The notes under the pieces: model-generated | Databases searched by the model: none | The model's input: only the letters and a program-made list of their open reading frames with translations | Told to the model about the DNA's origin: nothing | In this document: in pieces, positions 1-5,667 of the stretch | Layout of the letters: each line of letters opens with the position of its first letter | Position numbering within the stretch: the stretch's first letter is position 1 | DNA from: Anaerolineales bacterium | GTDB taxonomy: Bacteria; Chloroflexota; Anaerolineae; B4-G1; DUEL01 | DNA length: 7,623 nt | Reading direction: 5' to 3' | NCBI GenBank assembly: GCA_015662065.1 | Contig: DQUX01000254.1 | Coordinates: forward strand, 1 to 7,623 | Position numbers and translations under genes: made by a program

Positions 1-404
1 AACGTCCTGCCGTCGTCGGACCACTTGAGCAGGGTGAGGGCTGGGAAGAACGGGGTGTGGGCTTCCAGATCGTGGGCGGTGAGCTGGTCAACCGTCCCCT
101 GGGCTGCATAGAGCTTCGTTCCATTCCCCTCGAGGTCGTATCTCCAGAGCTCGTCCGTCCAGCCCGTCGACCGTCCTCCCCCGGGAGTGTACCCGATCCT
201 CCTGATAACGTAGAGGTTCCCGTTGTGGCGTTCGCTCCCGTGGTAGTGTTGGGCGTAGAAGTCCGGCGGCATCCCGACCGTTGGGGTGAGCGTGGGCGCG
301 GCTGAGATTGCCGTAGGTGAGGCAGGCGCCTGCGCCGCCGGGCTGGAGCAGGCGGCGAAGATCAGCAGGGTCAGCAGACCGAATGCCGTCCTACCGATTT
401 TCAT
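1..404 (-). CDS. Lipoprotein with beta-propeller-like (PD40/TolB-type) repeats, partial
   Basis: This is the N-terminal 134 residues of a protein that runs off the left edge. The ATG overlaps the thiP stop codon in the string TAATG, so its translation is probably coupled to thiP and it is the fourth gene of the thiamine operon. Residues 1-19 form a lipoprotein signal: a positive start (MKIGR), a hydrophobic core and a lipobox-like F16-A17-A18-C19. Phe at -3 is less usual than Leu. A low-complexity Ala/Pro/Thr linker follows to about residue 45. The rest holds strings such as ELWRYDLEGNGTKLY and LKWSDDGRT. These resemble the 'W..pDG' strand motifs of PD40/TolB-like beta-propeller blades. The mature protein should be lipid-anchored outside the cytoplasmic membrane. 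Its function is unknown; a role beside the thiamine transporter is inferred only from position. Confidence 0.75.
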   Translation of the reverse strand, partial: MKIGRTAFGLLTLLIFAACSSPAAQAPASPTAISAAPTLTPTVGMPPDFYAQHYHGSERHNGNLYVIRRIGYTPGGGRSTGWTDELWRYDLEGNGTKLYAAQGTVDQLTAHDLEAHTPFFPALTLLKWSDDGRT

Positions 405-2128
405 TAGAACTCGCCTGTTTCCCCCACTCGGAACCGCTCGATGAGGAGAAACCCCGCCGTACAGACCAGCATCAGCAGCGTAGACATCGCCAGCGCCTGT
501 CCGTAGTTGGTCACCCCCGGCTGGCCCAGCAGCCGGTAGATGGCGACGGGCAGAGTGGGGAACTGGGGCCGGACCAGGAGGGAGGTGGCGCCGAACTCCC
601 CCATCGAGATAGTGAAGGCAAAGACCGCTCCCACCGCCACCGCCCGCGCCACAATGGGCAGGTCGATCTCCCGGAAGACCCGCCAAGGGGGAGCCCCCAG
701 CACCGCCGCCGCCTCCTGCAGTTGCGGCTGGATGGAGCGCAACGCCGGCAGCACGGAGCGGACGACGAAGGGGAGGGCCACCAGGGTGTGGGCCAGCACG
801 ATCAGCACCGGCGAGGTGCGCAGGTTCAGCGGCGGCTCGTCCAGGGCGACGATGTAGCCCAGCCCCAGCGTCACCGCCGAGGTGCCCAGCGGGAGCATAA
901 AGAGAGGGTCCATCAGCCGAACCCGGCGGGGGCGCGATTTCATCGCGCCCCTACCGGCGATCGTCACCGCCACCATCATCCCCAGCGTCACCGAAAGCCC
1001 CACCGTCGCCAGGGCGAAGAGGAGGGAGTTGCGCACAGCGGCGACGGGCGGCACGTAGAAAATGGAGCCTCGAGGGTTGGCAAAGAGCGCCCGGTAGTGG
1101 GCCGGCCCCCCGACCTCGCCTACCGTCAGCGAGCGCTCGGCCAGGGCGGCGAGGGGGGATAGCAGGAGAAGCAGCAGAGGGATCAGAGCCGCCACCAGCA
1201 ACGCCCACTCCCCGACGGCGCGGGGACGCCGCTGGGTCACCCGCCGGGGCCGCAGGGGTTGCGGCACCGCCAGCCTCGCCTGGATGCGGGTGTAGGCGGT
1301 CATCAGGCCGAAGACGACGACGATCTGCACCAGCGCCAACGTCGCCGCCAGCGGCAGGTCCAGCAGGCGGGTAGTGCGATAGTAGATCTCCACCTCCAGC
1401 GTGGCGTAGTGGCCCCCTCCCAGGATCAGCACCACGCCGAAGCTGGTGAAGCAGAAGATGAAGGTGAGGAGGGCAGCCGCGCCAAGGGACGGCCCCAAAA
1501 GCGGCAGCGTCACCTCCCGGAAGGCCCGCAGCCGCCCCGCCCCCAGCATCCGCGCCGCCTCCGCCAGCGCCGGGTCCAGGTTCGCCCACTGGGTCCCCAC
1601 CATCCGCACCACCAACACCGCGTTGTAGAAAACGTGGGCCAGGAGGATTGCCGTCAGGGTCCCCTGGACGTCCAGCGGTGGGCGCTCCAGCCCCAAAAGC
1701 CGCATCAGGGTCGCGTTGAGCCACCCCCGGGGGCCCAGCAGCGCGGTGAAGGCCACGGCCACCACGACGGTGGGCAGCACGAAAGGAACGGTGATGAGGG
1801 CCTCCAATAGCGACCTGGCGGGAAAACGGTAGCGGGCGAAGACGTAGGCCCCCGGCATCCCCAGGGCCACCGTCAGCAGCGTGGAGAGGGCCGCCTGCCA
1901 AGTGGTGAACCAGAATATATCCAGGTAGTAGGAGCTGCCCACCAGCCGGGCCAACGACGTCAGGTCCGGCCACCCCTGGGGGGCCAGGGAGAGGGCTAGG
2001 ATGGAGGCCAGGGGATAGAAGTAGAAGAGGAGCAGGTATGCCAGGGGCAAATATGCAAGGGGCAAGTGGGCAAGTGGGAGGCGCAAGAGCCTGCCCGCTT
2101 GCCCACTTACCCACTTGCGCGGGCTCAC
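404..2128 (-). CDS. thiP: Thiamine ABC transporter, fused two-domain permease ThiP
   Basis: This is the membrane channel of the thiamine importer. It receives thiamine from ThiB and needs an ATPase (ThiQ) that is not in this window. The chosen GTG start (2128-2126) overlaps the thiB TGA as GTGA and gives 574 residues; E. coli ThiP has about 536. An upstream ATG at 2161 would add 11 poor residues and overlap thiB by 37 bp. The protein is two tandem MetI-like permease domains with about a dozen hydrophobic segments. Both cytoplasmic EAA loops, which dock on the ATPase, are visible: one near residues 189-209 (EAARMLGAGRLRAFREVTLP) and one near 472-491 (EAAAVLGAPPWRVFREIDLP). Two oddities stand out. 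The first 35 or so residues are encoded by a repeat-rich segment (PLAHL PLAYL PLAYL), and residues 392-401 are encoded by a palindromic repeat. Assignment to thiamine rests on ThiB, ThiN and the TPP riboswitch as well as on the fused permease architecture. Confidence 0.9.
   Translation of the reverse strand: MSPRKWVSGQAGRLLRLPLAHLPLAYLPLAYLLLFYFYPLASILALSLAPQGWPDLTSLARLVGSSYYLDIFWFTTWQAALSTLLTVALGMPGAYVFARYRFPARSLLEALITVPFVLPTVVVAVAFTALLGPRGWLNATLMRLLGLERPPLDVQGTLTAILLAHVFYNAVLVVRMVGTQWANLDPALAEAARMLGAGRLRAFREVTLPLLGPSLGAAALLTFIFCFTSFGVVLILGGGHYATLEVEIYYRTTRLLDLPLAATLALVQIVVVFGLMTAYTRIQARLAVPQPLRPRRVTQRRPRAVGEWALLVAALIPLLLLLLSPLAALAERSLTVGEVGGPAHYRALFANPRGSIFYVPPVAAVRNSLLFALATVGLSVTLGMMVAVTIAGRGAMKSRPRRVRLMDPLFMLPLGTSAVTLGLGYIVALDEPPLNLRTSPVLIVLAHTLVALPFVVRSVLPALRSIQPQLQEAAAVLGAPPWRVFREIDLPIVARAVAVGAVFAFTISMGEFGATSLLVRPQFPTLPVAIYRLLGQPGVTNYGQALAMSTLLMLVCTAGFLLIERFRVGETGEF
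929..951. repeat. Perfect 10-bp palindrome with 3-nt loop inside thiP
   Basis: The arms GGGGCGCGAT (929-938) and ATCGCGCCCC (942-951) are exact reverse complements around the loop TTC. On the thiP strand the element is preceded by GTAG. It is translated in thiP as part of GRGAMKSRPR, a polar basic stretch in a predicted cytoplasmic loop between two hydrophobic segments of the second permease domain. The length and perfection of the arms resemble small dispersed palindromic repeats (REP- or MITE-like). Whether other copies exist in the genome cannot be seen from this window. Confidence 0.7.
2030..2074 (-). repeat. Degenerate 3 x 15-nt tandem repeat encoding the ThiP N-terminal hydrophobic segment
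   Basis: Read on the thiP strand, three successive 15-nt units translate to LAHLP, LAYLP and LAYLL. The units are CTTGCCCACTTGCCC, CTTGCATATTTGCCC and CTGGCATACCTGCTC. They diverge progressively towards the gene interior. The segment supplies most of the hydrophobic stretch before the conserved FYFYPL region, so it probably forms part of the first membrane helix or extends it. It overlaps the left arm of the inverted repeat at 2055-2118. Confidence 0.65.
2055..2118. repeat. Imperfect inverted repeat built of GCAAGTGG-like 8-mers at the start of thiP
   Basis: The left arm (2055-2082) contains GGGCAAGTGGGCAAGTGGG. The right arm (2089-2118), read on the opposite strand, contains GCAAGTGGGTAAGTGGG followed by CAAGCGGG. 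The arms are about 28-30 bp and pair with a few mismatches and one bulge around a GCAAGA loop (2083-2088) closed by AGGC/GCCT. Both arms are 8-bp-periodic variants of GCAAGTGG. The element begins about 8 nt downstream of the thiP GTG, inside the coding sequence, so a long hairpin would form in the mRNA just after the thiB-thiP junction. A dispersed intergenic repeat that became coding is likely; a role in tuning thiP translation is possible. Confidence 0.7.
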
Positions 2129-3195
2129 CGCAACACCGTCTCCGTCCACTGCTCCACCCACGCCTCCCGGTTCGCCTCGATGTCCGCCGGGTCCACCTGG
2201 GCGGGATGCTCGGGGATCAGCGCGAAGCGGGCGAAGACCTCAGGCAGAGCGGCGTTCTCATTGGCGGGGAAGACGAACATATGGAGCGGGATGTCCTCCT
2301 GGAAGGTCCTCCCCAGCATGAAGTCGACCCATGCCTCCGCCAGGTCCCGGTTCTGGGTGCCCTTGAGGATGCCGACGAACTCGATCTGGCGGAAGCAACT
2401 GCCGTCCGCCACGACGACGCCGGTGGGGGCCTCCTCGAAGTCCTCGCCGGAGAAATAGATCTCCACCGGCGGGCTGGAGGCGTAGCTGACGACGATGGGC
2501 CGGTCGCCGTCGGAGGCGTAGGTGAAGTGGCCCCAGTAGGCGTCCTCCCAGCCGTCGGTCACCAGCACGTCGTTGGCCCGCAGGTCCGCCCAGTAGTCGA
2601 GCCAGGTGTAATCCCCCTCCAACCCGAAGTGGCCGATGGTGGCCAGCATGAAGGCCAGGCCGGGGGAGGAGGAGGCCGGGTTCTCCACCACAGTGAGGCC
2701 GGCATACTCCGGCTTCACCAGGTCCTCCAGGGTGGCGGGCGGCTCCAGCCCTGCCTCGGCGAACCACCCCTTGTCGTAGTTCAGGCAGACGTCCCCGTAG
2801 TCCACCGGCAGAAGACGATGCTCGGGGTCCAACTCCAGATGGTCGGGGGTCTGGGCCAGCAGCGGGGATTCGTAGGGCTCGAAGATCCCCGCCTCCAGCC
2901 CCCGGCTCATCAGGGTGTTGTCCACCCCGTAGAGGAGGTCGGCCAGGGGGTTCTCGGCGCTGAGGATGGCCTGATTGAGCACCAGCCCGGCGTCGCCGGC
3001 CTTGAAGATCTCCACCTGGGCGTTGTTCGCCTCCTCGAAGGCGGCGATGGTCTCCTCGCTGATGTCGAAACTGTCGTGGGTCATGATGGTCAGCGTGCGC
3101 GGACCCGTCGGCGTCGGCGGGGGGGCTGGCGTGGAGGGCGCGCAGGCAGCCAGCAGCAGGACCAGCAGAACGATACCGATCACGTGCTTTCTCAT
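2125..3195 (-). CDS. thiB: Thiamine ABC transporter substrate-binding lipoprotein ThiB
   Basis: This is the extracytoplasmic receptor that captures thiamine and presents it to ThiP. The protein has 356 residues. Residues 1-18 are a lipoprotein signal with a clear lipobox, L15-A16-A17-C18, and a Pro/Thr-rich linker follows to about residue 32. The body matches the ThiB/TbpA family by recalled motifs: LTIMTHDSF at the start of the fold, LYGVDNTLMSRG, the DYG and NYDKGWF segments, PASSSPGLAF, VLVTDGWEDAYW and VVSYASSPPVEIY, ending in EANREAWVEQWTETVLR. These occur in the same order in E. coli ThiB (327 residues). The ATG overlaps the thiN stop as ATGA. A strong AGGAGG lies 7 nt upstream, inside the last thiN codons, where it encodes the Glu-rich thiN tail. 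The lipid anchor, in place of a free periplasmic form, suits an organism without a classical outer-membrane periplasm. Confidence 0.93.
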   Translation of the reverse strand: MRKHVIGIVLLVLLLAACAPSTPAPPPTPTGPRTLTIMTHDSFDISEETIAAFEEANNAQVEIFKAGDAGLVLNQAILSAENPLADLLYGVDNTLMSRGLEAGIFEPYESPLLAQTPDHLELDPEHRLLPVDYGDVCLNYDKGWFAEAGLEPPATLEDLVKPEYAGLTVVENPASSSPGLAFMLATIGHFGLEGDYTWLDYWADLRANDVLVTDGWEDAYWGHFTYASDGDRPIVVSYASSPPVEIYFSGEDFEEAPTGVVVADGSCFRQIEFVGILKGTQNRDLAEAWVDFMLGRTFQEDIPLHMFVFPANENAALPEVFARFALIPEHPAQVDPADIEANREAWVEQWTETVLR

Positions 3196-3851
3196 CTTTC
3201 TTCCTCCTCAGGATTTGGATGGTGGGTGATCACGCACAGGAGCATTCCCTCCCGCACGTGCACCCGCGCCTGCCTTCCCAGGAGGATGTTGGAGACGCCC
3301 CGGGCGGGCCCGAAGCGGAGGGTCCCTTCTCGCAGGGGCCAGCGCAACCCCTCGGCGGTGACCCCCCGGGCGTCACCCCCCAGAGGGATGAGGGAGACGG
3401 TGTCGCCGGGGCGGCCCTCGATGAGGGCCTCGTCACGGATGAGAAAGGCGGTCTGCGCCCCCTCAATGACCCGAACCCGAACCCCCGCCAGCGCTGGATG
3501 GGCCAGGAGAAGGAGGTTGGCGACGGTCTGGTCGATCCGCCCCCCCAGCGCGCCCAGGATGAGGACCTCCTCCGCCCCCTGCCGGACGGCGTAGAGGAGC
3601 GCCAGCTCTAAGTCGGTCTCATCCTTGGCGGGGGAACGGGTGAGGAACTGCGCGCCAGCCTCCGCCAGTTCCGCCCTCAGATCCGGCTCCAGCGAGTCCA
3701 GGTCGCCGATCACCACGTAGGGCGTCACGCCGAGGGCGCGGGCATGGGCCGCCCCCCCGTCGGCGGCGACGACCAGGTCGTCGGGCCGGAGCAGATGGCG
3801 GTGAGCCGCCGGATCGGGAAAACGGCCGTTGGCGAAGATGACCGCGCGCAT
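3192..3851 (-). CDS. thiN: Thiamine pyrophosphokinase (thiamine diphosphokinase)
   Basis: This cytoplasmic enzyme transfers pyrophosphate from ATP to thiamine, giving TPP. The protein has 219 residues, the usual size for the bacterial family. Catalytic-domain motifs are clear: ADGGAAHA (DGG at 31-33), VVIGDLDSL (49-53), SPAKDETDLE (76-82) and LGALGGRIDQTVANLLLL (100-108). The thiamine-binding C-terminal domain spans about 145-208 (GDTVSLIPLGG, GLRWPL, GVSNILL). The ATG at 3851 starts the conserved MRAVIFANG. The reading frame stays open up to 4073, but that extension lies across the riboswitch and its promoter, so it is not translated. The best Shine-Dalgarno (AAAGGAGG) ends 35 nt before the ATG, with a hairpin between them. 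An in-frame CTG at 3881 is 5 nt from it and would add 10 residues. Being first in the operon with thiBP links uptake to activation. Confidence 0.93.
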   Translation of the reverse strand: MRAVIFANGRFPDPAAHRHLLRPDDLVVAADGGAAHARALGVTPYVVIGDLDSLEPDLRAELAEAGAQFLTRSPAKDETDLELALLYAVRQGAEEVLILGALGGRIDQTVANLLLLAHPALAGVRVRVIEGAQTAFLIRDEALIEGRPGDTVSLIPLGGDARGVTAEGLRWPLREGTLRFGPARGVSNILLGRQARVHVREGMLLCVITHHPNPEEEER

Positions 3852-3894
3852 AAGAATTGAGCTGCCCTGCCAGCGGGGCAGCTCTACCTCCTTT
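3849..3894 (-). promoter_or_regulatory. thiN translation start region: SD, intervening perfect hairpin, ATG
   Basis: On the minus strand a strong SD, AAAGGAGG (3894-3887), is followed by TA and then a hairpin. The stem is GAGCTGCCC (3884-3876) with GGGCAGCTC (3867-3859), 9 perfect bp around an 8-nt loop. AATTCTT and the ATG (3851-3849) come next. The linear SD-to-ATG gap is 35 nt, far too long, but excluding the 26-nt hairpin leaves 9 nt, an ideal spacing. The hairpin may therefore present the SD to the start codon. The short U-poor tail (AATTCTT) makes a strong intrinsic terminator less likely, although a riboswitch-controlled terminator is not excluded. Confidence 0.6.
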
Positions 3895-3899
3895 GAGTG

Positions 3900-4007
3900 C
3901 TTCCCTTCCTCCGCTGGCATGACCCAGATCAGGTTCAAGGGGTCGGCGTCGGTGGCCTCTGCCGAGGACGCCCTCTCAGCCCGGCTCGCCCGGACTCCCC
4001 CGGGAAG
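3900..4007 (-). promoter_or_regulatory. TPP riboswitch (THI element)
   Basis: This aptamer in the 5' leader of thiN binds thiamine pyrophosphate and should lower expression of the whole operon when TPP is plentiful. On the minus strand, helix P1 is CTTCCC (4007-4002) with GGGAAG (3905-3900). The two conserved THI-box blocks are present: GGGCTGAGAGGG (CTGAGA at 3979-3974), and then CCCCTTGAACCTGATCTGG with GGTCATGCCAGCGGAGG downstream (about 3942-3906). The variable P3 arm is extended: GGCGTC (3972-3967) pairs with GACGCC (3950-3945) and encloses a smaller CCTC/GAGG hairpin. The expression platform is the downstream SD and hairpin region. I cannot decide from sequence alone whether control is by SD access or by termination. 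Confidence 0.95.
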
Positions 4008-4025
4008 GTCTACGATTGTACTGGC

Positions 4026-4054
4026 AGTATAGCATTGATGGCAGAGGATGTCAA
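4026..4054 (-). promoter_or_regulatory. Sigma70-type promoter of the thiamine operon
   Basis: On the minus strand the -35 box TTGACA (4054-4049) is a perfect consensus. It is separated by 17 nt from the -10 box TATACT (4031-4026). Transcription should start near 4019, about 12 nt before the first base of riboswitch helix P1, which is the expected geometry. A start here also shows that the open frame reaching back to 4073 cannot be part of thiN. Confidence 0.8.
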
Positions 4055-4061
4055 ACGGTCC

Positions 4062-4090
4062 TTGACTTGACACCCGGCAGATGCTATCAT
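4062..4090 (+). promoter_or_regulatory. Sigma70-type promoter of the TPR gene, divergent from the thiamine promoter
   Basis: The -35 box TTGACT (4062-4067) is followed by a 17-nt spacer and the -10 box TATCAT (4085-4090). Transcription should start near 4097, with AGGAGG at 4106-4111 and the TPR-protein ATG at 4122. A second TTGACA at 4067-4072 is too close to this -10 box to serve it. Only 7 bp separate this -35 box from that of the divergent thiamine promoter, so two polymerases are unlikely to occupy the site together. Confidence 0.65.
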
Positions 4091-4121
4091 TAGCCCTGCA
4101 CTCTCAGGAGGATATTGAGGC

Positions 4122-5636
4122 ATGTACCTGCGCCCCCGTAAGCGTAGACGGTCGAACCCCTGGCGGGTCCTGTTCCTGCTCCTGCTCATCGCCGCCGGCG
4201 TCTATGTATACACCCTCGTTCAGCGACAGGAGATCGGAAGCCCCTTCGTCCCCACCCCCACTCCCACCCGCTCCGCCTACTCCTACCGTATGGAAGCGAA
4301 GGGGTTGTACCTGCAAGGCGACCTGAAGGGGGCCATCGCCGCCTACGAGCACGCCATCCGGCTCGACCCCGACGACGTCAACCTCTACGTGCCCCTGGTC
4401 CGCCTCCTGACCCTGGAAGGGCGAGCGAAAGAAGCGATCAAGCTGGGGCAAGAGGCCGTCGAGCTGGCCCCCAACTCCGGCCAGGCCTGGGCGGCCCTGG
4501 GGATGGCCTACGATTGGGACGGGCAGGTGCCGGAGGCGATCGATGCCTGCCAGCGGGCTGTCGAACTGGACCCGGCCTACGCCGAGGCATACGCCTACCT
4601 GGCCGAGGCCTACGCCGACGCCGGCCGGTGGGGCGAGGCGCTGGAGGCGGCCCAGACCGCCCTCGATCTGGACCCCCACAGCGTGGACGCCCATCGGGAT
4701 TACGGCTACGTGCTGGAGGCAATGGGGAACTGGAGCGGGGCGGTGGAAGCCTACCGGCAGGCGCTGGAGATCCACCCCAGCCTGGCTTACGTCTATATGG
4801 ATATGGGCCGAAACTACCAGGCCCTGGCCGACACGGCCAACGCCATCGAGGCCTTCCGGCGGGCAGCGGAATTGGACCCGGACCGGGCGGAGGCGCTGGA
4901 CCAACTGGGCTGGACCTATGCCAGCATTCAGGAGTATGAGCGAGCGCAGGCCTACCTGGAGCAGGCCATTGAGGTGGACCCGGAGTACGCCCCGCCGTAC
5001 GGCCACCTGGCCTACACGTTCTGGACCCGGCGGAACTACGAGTCGGCCATCCCCAATTACGAGAAGGCCATCCAACTGGCCTACCGGGCGTCCCGGCGCG
5101 ACGCCCGGGGCTTCTACGTGACGGTGGAGGTGGCCCAGGACGACTACGCCTATCCCTCCCCAGATACGGTTCTGGAGGGAGAGCTGGAATGGGCCGACCG
5201 GGACGAGATTCGACTATCCGCCACCCTCAGACCTGCAGATCCCAGCGGCCAATGGAGGAATGCCAGCGGTCGGCTGGTGCTAAACACGGCGACCGGAGAG
5301 TACACGCTGACGCTGGAGAGGATGCCCCCCTTGCCCGCCGACCAGGTCTATGTGGGCTGGTTTGAAGGGCTGGACCGCCTGAACAGCCTCCCCCTCCACA
5401 CCGGCCCGCTGCGCGTCGGAACCGACGGCGCCCTTCAGGTACGGTTGACCGCCGAGCCAGTGGACGGCCCGCGCATCGAGCACCTCTACACCCTGGGCCT
5501 CTGCTACTTTTACATGGCTCGGTGCGAGCACGCCTATCCCCTCTTCGAGGCCGCCTTGCAGATAGACCCGGAGGAGGTCAACGCCCTGGAGGGGATTCGG
5601 CTCTGCCAGGAGGCGGAGGCCACGCCCACGCCGTGA
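4122..5636 (+). CDS. Membrane-anchored TPR protein with an inserted beta-rich domain
   Basis: This is a 504-residue protein of unknown specific function. AGGAGG lies 10 nt before the ATG. A basic N-terminus (RPRKRRR) and one hydrophobic segment (about residues 14-33) suggest an uncleaved anchor with the rest outside the cytoplasm. A VPTPTPTR linker leads into about eight TPR units from about 52 to 320, with repeated signatures such as GDLKGAIAAYEHAIRLDPDD, GRWGEALEAAQTALDLDP and NWSGAVEAYRQALEIHPS. Residues 330-447 interrupt the array with a predicted beta-rich region lacking TPR character. It includes GEYTLTLERMPPLPADQVYVGWFEG, which resembles the core of RskA-type anti-sigma C-terminal domains. 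A last TPR-like unit (HLYTLGLCYFYMARCEHAYPLFEAALQIDPEE, about 454-485) and a TPTP tail close the protein. TPR arrays usually bind proteins or scaffold complexes. rsgA follows after 31 bp and is probably co-transcribed; no functional link is evident. Confidence 0.88.
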   Translation: MYLRPRKRRRSNPWRVLFLLLLIAAGVYVYTLVQRQEIGSPFVPTPTPTRSAYSYRMEAKGLYLQGDLKGAIAAYEHAIRLDPDDVNLYVPLVRLLTLEGRAKEAIKLGQEAVELAPNSGQAWAALGMAYDWDGQVPEAIDACQRAVELDPAYAEAYAYLAEAYADAGRWGEALEAAQTALDLDPHSVDAHRDYGYVLEAMGNWSGAVEAYRQALEIHPSLAYVYMDMGRNYQALADTANAIEAFRRAAELDPDRAEALDQLGWTYASIQEYERAQAYLEQAIEVDPEYAPPYGHLAYTFWTRRNYESAIPNYEKAIQLAYRASRRDARGFYVTVEVAQDDYAYPSPDTVLEGELEWADRDEIRLSATLRPADPSGQWRNASGRLVLNTATGEYTLTLERMPPLPADQVYVGWFEGLDRLNSLPLHTGPLRVGTDGALQVRLTAEPVDGPRIEHLYTLGLCYFYMARCEHAYPLFEAALQIDPEEVNALEGIRLCQEAEATPTP

Positions 5637-5667
5637 AACCCGCACCCGTGGGAGGAGAACCATCGCT

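Noticed and set aside
2129..2161. Upstream ATG start for thiP (adds 11 residues)
   Set aside because: It would overlap thiB by 37 bp and adds a non-hydrophobic GGAVDGDG stretch. The GTG at 2128 forms the GTGA overlap typical of coupled genes and matches the ATGA and TAATG couplings at the other two junctions.
2038..3594. Long plus-strand open frame (518 codons) opposite thiB and thiN
   Set aside because: It is antisense to two well-supported genes, low in recognisable motifs, and explained by high GC content that removes stops from the opposite strand.
3859..3884. Intrinsic terminator of the riboswitch
   Set aside because: The stem is strong, but the following AATTCTT is a poor T-run and is followed directly by the start codon. 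I favour a translational role without excluding conditional termination.
3852..4073. A 74-codon N-terminal extension of thiN (start at 4073)
   Set aside because: It reads through the thiamine operon promoter and the TPP riboswitch. The conserved family start MRAVIFANG is at 3851 and the predicted transcript begins near 4019.
4104..5075. Minus-strand open frame of 323 codons opposite the TPR gene
   Set aside because: The plus strand has clear TPR periodicity, a ribosome binding site and a promoter. The reverse frame shows only Gly/Val/Leu/Arg-rich composition.
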